A stretch of DNA of 64,000 bases, from assembly GCA_951813285.1 (NCBI GenBank), contig OX638355.1, positions 70,001 to 134,000 on the forward strand. The letters run 5' to 3'. The notes under the pieces were generated by a model. That model did not search any database. It had not been told where the DNA came from and worked only from the letters and a program-made list of their open reading frames with translations. Position 1 is the first letter of the stretch, and each line of letters begins with the position of its first letter. The translations under genes were made by a program, and so were the position numbers. This document shows positions 60,840 through 64,000 of the stretch, one piece after another. The stretch comes from Terriglobia bacterium. GTDB taxonomy: Bacteria > Acidobacteriota > Terriglobia > Versatilivoradales > Versatilivoraceae.

Positions 60840-60887
60840 CTACGCACTCCATGCGTAGATTATGTCCATTATATTCCGCATCGTCAA
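60840..60887 (-). promoter_or_regulatory. Promoter-operator of the Fic gene
   Basis: On the minus strand TTGACG (60882-60887) and CATAAT (60859-60864) are 17 bp apart. A perfect 7-bp inverted repeat, CTACGCA-TGGAG-TGCGTAG (60840-60858), lies directly after the -10, covering the likely transcription start and the ribosome site (the GGAG is in its loop). It fits an operator, perhaps bound by the Fic protein's own C-terminal helix-turn-helix domain, or an RNA hairpin hiding the ribosome site. Confidence 0.55.
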
Positions 60888-61085
60888 ACCTGTTCTCTGC
60901 ACGCAATGCGAAGAATGGGCTCGATATCCTCTGCAATCCGGAACTCCATGATTCTTGGAGGCGCTTGAGACCCCATTCCAAAAAGGCTATAGTTCCAAGT
61001 AGTTGAGTCTTGGCGAGATGCCGGATTTCGATTGGCGGGCGTGGCTTCCAGCCGGACGCGGCTCCCCAATACCATGGAGTCTATT

Positions 61086-63113
61086 ATGAACAAGCGTCTC
61101 TACACCTCCATCCGCCGTCATTGGCCCAAGCGGGGGTCGGTGCTGCTAGCGCTGTTTCTGCTGACGGTGATGGTCGGCTCCTACCAAGCCCCGGCAACCG
61201 TCACTGTCCCGCAGGAAGGCCGGCCGGCCCCGCAGGAACCCACCGCTGAAACCCCTCGATTCACCTACCGGGGCGAACAGGGATGCGCCGACGGCGCTGG
61301 GCTTCAAGGACTCAATCCCGATTTTCGGGGAGAGTGCGGCGACCTCCGCAAGGCAGATCTGTTCAAGACCGACTTGCAGGGAAGAAACCTCTCCGGCGCC
61401 AATCTCTCGGGGGCATCCCTCACCGACGTCAATCTCCAGGGAGCGACGCTGGTTGGAGTCAGACTCATCGAGGCCACCCTCACCCGAACCGACCTGCGTG
61501 AGGCCGACCTGAGCGGCGCCGATCTGACGGCCGCCCACCTTTCGAGAGCCCAGCTACAGGGAGCCAAGCTCAATCGAGCCAACCTGAGTGAGGCCGTCAT
61601 CCGCAACACCGACCTACGGGGCGCCGAGTTCGACCGGGCGCTCTTCACCCGGATGATCCTGTTCGGGGTCAATCTCAGCGGAGTGGACCTGAGCGGGCGG
61701 AACTGGGAGGGAGTGGAAGTCTCTTCCTCCGACCTCAGCCAGGCAGTGCTCACCGGGCTCAACTTTCGAAACGGGTTTTCCGACAAGGTGGACTTCATGC
61801 AGGCCGATCTCGGTCAGGCCGACTTCACCAAGGCGGAAGTGTACCGCGGCAACTTCATCGGCGCCAATCTTCAGGAAGCCAAACTCTCCCAGAGCCTGCT
61901 GACTCAGGCCAATCTGACCGGGGCCCAGTTGGAGCAGGCCGATCTCAGCCAGGCCGACCTGACCCAGGCCGACCTGAGCGACGCCTCCCTGGCCCGGGCA
62001 AACCTGAGCAAAGCCATCCTGGACGAGGCGCTGCTGACAGGAGCCGATCTGCAGAATGCCGACCTGTCGGGGGCCTCTTTGTCGGGGAGCGACCTCAAGG
62101 AGACCGACCTGCGGGGAGCCAATCTGACCGGGGCGGTGGTGGGAGATGAGGGACGGGTCTTGGCCACCGGCAACCCGGACGCCCCCCTGCTGCGGCCGAC
62201 CGAAGTGGCGGGGGCCACCTGCGATCAGGCAAGCCAACTCCCGGACAAGTTGCTGTGCAAGAAACAGGTCGTGGAATTCGTGGCCTCGGCCCGGGTGGTC
62301 AAGGTCGCCCGCAAAAAACGCCCCCGGCGCGTCGCCAGCAAAGCGTCAGACCTCATGAAGCCGGGCACCAGGCCCACCAGCAAGAACTGGCCGCTGTTCC
62401 TCAAGACCGTTCGCGCCAAGACCTTCGACTACGAGCGTAAACTGCCCGAATTCGTCTGCAACCAAACCACCCGCCGATACCGCCAGATTGGTCGGGGGGG
62501 ATGGAAGCAGGAGGATTTCCTGGCTCACCAACTCTCCTATCACACCAAGCAGAAGCATTACAAGAACGTGGGCGCCAGCAGCGCTCCTCCCCAGACGGCA
62601 GGGGAGTTCGGTCCCGCCATCGCAGAACTCTTCTCCCCGGAATCCCAAGCCACCCTGGAACTGGAACGCCTGGAGAAGATCAACGGCCGCGAAGTGGCGC
62701 GGGTCCGCTTTAGTGTCCCGGCCGAGCATTCCAAGCGAACCCTCCGCGTTAGTGAAAAGACGTCTGTCACCTACGGGTATGAGGGGCATTGCTGGATCGA
62801 CCTGAAGGAATTCCAGGTGGTGCGGTTTCGCGCCAAGGACACCGAGATCCCCAAGGAGTCTCCCATCAAGGCCTACGAGCTCACCATCGACTACAAGAAG
62901 ATTGGAATCGGCAAGCGATCCTACTACCTTCCGTCCAGAATGCAGGAGACGGTGAGAACCAGCTTCATAGGAAACAGAAATCTCGGCCTGATTGCTTCCG
63001 CGGCAGGCCCGGGGTCCCCGGTGCAGTCGAGAAATTTCGACTCCATCTCCACCAGGTTCGTGACTCACTTCGGCAAGTACCGGGACTATGCGCAGCGTGC
63101 GAAGGCCAATTGA
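61086..63113 (+). CDS. Exported pentapeptide-repeat protein fused to an acidobacterial-type C-terminal domain
   Basis: 675 residues from ATG 61086. A signal anchor (GSVLLALFLLTVMVGSYQA) is followed from about 80 to 360 by around 50 pentapeptide repeats (A(D/N)LS-type, e.g. NLSGANLSGASLTDVNL), giving a right-handed quadrilateral beta-helix. Residues about 425-675 form a separate domain (YERKLPEFVCNQTTRRYRQ, QLSYHTKQKHYKNV, GEFGPAIAELFSPESQATLELERLE) known to me from exported proteins of Acidobacteria. Fusion of the two is unusual. Function unknown; probably periplasmic or cell-surface. A family of repeats near the N-terminus begins in a Cys-containing pair (CADGAGLQGLNPDFRGECGD). Confidence 0.8.
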   Translation: MNKRLYTSIRRHWPKRGSVLLALFLLTVMVGSYQAPATVTVPQEGRPAPQEPTAETPRFTYRGEQGCADGAGLQGLNPDFRGECGDLRKADLFKTDLQGRNLSGANLSGASLTDVNLQGATLVGVRLIEATLTRTDLREADLSGADLTAAHLSRAQLQGAKLNRANLSEAVIRNTDLRGAEFDRALFTRMILFGVNLSGVDLSGRNWEGVEVSSSDLSQAVLTGLNFRNGFSDKVDFMQADLGQADFTKAEVYRGNFIGANLQEAKLSQSLLTQANLTGAQLEQADLSQADLTQADLSDASLARANLSKAILDEALLTGADLQNADLSGASLSGSDLKETDLRGANLTGAVVGDEGRVLATGNPDAPLLRPTEVAGATCDQASQLPDKLLCKKQVVEFVASARVVKVARKKRPRRVASKASDLMKPGTRPTSKNWPLFLKTVRAKTFDYERKLPEFVCNQTTRRYRQIGRGGWKQEDFLAHQLSYHTKQKHYKNVGASSAPPQTAGEFGPAIAELFSPESQATLELERLEKINGREVARVRFSVPAEHSKRTLRVSEKTSVTYGYEGHCWIDLKEFQVVRFRAKDTEIPKESPIKAYELTIDYKKIGIGKRSYYLPSRMQETVRTSFIGNRNLGLIASAAGPGSPVQSRNFDSISTRFVTHFGKYRDYAQRAKAN

Positions 63114-63350
63114 CCCTCTCCCCGGCCGGTAACGGCGGGGTCAACCCGACAGATCCGCAGCCGCTCTCCTGGGCAGAGATCCCTGCCGCGAGAAACGCCC
63201 GCCCAGAGTCGACAATGCAGTGAACAAAGCCGCCGACGCCAGCGAGATCGCCCCGGGCGCCGGAATGGAAGCCCCCGTGCAGACCGTTGCCGGGATGGCC
63301 ATGGCCTCGTTCAAGGCCATCTTGCCAGAGGTCCCTTTTCGTCGGTGGTG

Positions 63351-64000
63351 TCAACCCATTGGGACCACTTCCGGGTCTTGCGCACCTGACTGGGCTGCTG
63401 CGTTTTGGAAGATTTCAACGATCGTCGGATGGCAGGTGAATACCAGCACCTGGTTGGTCTGAGACAACTCTACGAAAGCGCGGGCGGCCCGCAGTCCCCG
63501 GTCGGGATCGAAGTTCACCAACGCCTCGTCCACGATCACCGGAATCCGCTCCGACCGCTGGCCCAACTCGCGGACCAGCCCGAACCGCAGGGACAGGAAT
63601 AACTGCTCCCGCGTACCGCGGCTGAGCTGGTTGGGCTGTTTGGAGATGCCCGAGGAATCCGTTACCTGTATCTCCGAACTGCCGAGCGGAGAAAACACCG
63701 TCTGGTAACGCCCCTCGGTGATGTCATTGAAGAACGATTCGGCATGTCGGACGACACCCGGCTGCCGCTCTTTCTCGAACTTGCCCTGGGCCTCCTTGAG
63801 AAGGTTCTCGGCGATGGTGCGAACAGCCCACTCCCGCGCATGGCCGCGCATCTCCTCCAACAGCCGGTGCCGATCCAATCGCCACGTTGACGACTCCTCT
63901 TCACCGACCAGTCTCTTGAGCTCGGTTTGGATCGATCCTTGCTTGGTGGACAATTCACTTATCCTGGCATCAGCCTTCTCAATTTCTTCCTCGACCAGGC
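63351..64000 (-). CDS. YhaN/SbcC-like ATPase, C-terminal part (truncated by window edge)
   Basis: The frame is open to the window edge and ends at 63351; about 216 residues are seen. A coiled-coil part (LVEEEIEKADARISELSTKQGSIQTELKRLVGEEE) leads to the ATPase C-lobe: the ABC-type signature LSRGTREQLFLSLRFGLVREL, Walker B VIVDEALVNFDPDRG and the H-loop FTCHP. These match SMC-like DNA-repair ATPases of the YhaN/SbcC kind. The Walker A and coiled-coil body lie outside the window, and a partner nuclease (YhaO/SbcD-like) would be expected nearby. Confidence 0.85.
   Translation of the reverse strand, partial: LVEEEIEKADARISELSTKQGSIQTELKRLVGEEESSTWRLDRHRLLEEMRGHAREWAVRTIAENLLKEAQGKFEKERQPGVVRHAESFFNDITEGRYQTVFSPLGSSEIQVTDSSGISKQPNQLSRGTREQLFLSLRFGLVRELGQRSERIPVIVDEALVNFDPDRGLRAARAFVELSQTNQVLVFTCHPTIVEIFQNAAAQSGAQDPEVVPMG

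Noticed and set aside
63141-63320. A 59-codon minus-strand frame with a hydrophobic IPAPGAISLASAAL segment
   Set aside because: No ribosome site and no recognised family, although the hydrophobic stretch after IPAPGA looks a little like a sorting signal. Not reported as a gene.

Overview
This 64 kb window is GC-rich, densely coded bacterial DNA, most likely from an uncultured Acidobacteriota chromosome. The main support is the C-terminal domain of the pentapeptide-repeat protein at 61086-63113: its LPEFVCNQTTRRY opening is, from memory, typical of acidobacterial exported proteins. Many Tat- and lipoprotein-exported carbohydrate enzymes and a b6-like cytochrome bc complex fit. The phylum is an inference, since no rRNA or marker gene is present.

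Layout. 1-6.0 kb: end of a glutamate-synthase-like gene, a 46-codon BrnA antitoxin remnant, a hydantoinase operon (hyuA-hyuB-racemase) and a VapBC-type module. 6-16.7 kb: an MFS carrier, an AttEFGH-like ABC/lipocalin operon, and a rhamnose/AI-2-type importer whose ATPase and first permease are fused. 16.8-28 kb: exported glycan enzymes (ThuA-like, GH43/32-like propeller, BNR protein, GH109, GH33 sialidase), an AbrB/PIN pair, a PQQ sugar dehydrogenase fused to a heme module, and a TMEM220 protein. 28-34 kb: a small membrane protein with its own terminator, a Phd/PIN module with an apparently leaderless promoter, a nitrilase-superfamily hydrolase and a large glycosidase-like protein. 34-41.3 kb: a five-gene minus-strand cluster (two tandem Tat-exported paralogs, a Tat-exported TIM-barrel protein, a bicupin/SMP-30 lipoprotein and an HpcH/HpaI aldolase), the best candidate here for an undescribed pathway. 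41.7-49.5 kb: a GT9 heptosyltransferase, a coiled-coil gene bracketed by direct repeats, cytochrome b fused to two c-heme domains plus Rieske, an MltD-type transglycosylase with four LysM domains, and a deoxyhypusine-synthase-like protein. 49.5-64 kb: SSS and MFS carriers, a DUF481 protein, tRNA-Gly(CCC), class I fumarase, a sugar epimerase/dehydrogenase, an exported SelA-like PLP protein, a SAF-type oxidoreductase, a Fic protein, the pentapeptide fusion and a YhaN/SbcC-like ATPase running off the end.

The main theme is scavenging of complex glycans: exported glycosidases, sugar oxidation to lactones and acids, carriers and a keto-acid aldolase. Intergenic regions carry several interspersed repeat families: A (about 150 bp, ending in a GC-rich hairpin module), B (about 165 bp, CTTCGTGG-rich with a poly-T end), C (a 20-bp hairpin), D (CAGGAT-rich) and a REP-like GACGTTGTTGAATTA element. 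Family assignments rest on motif recognition from memory; no database search was run.
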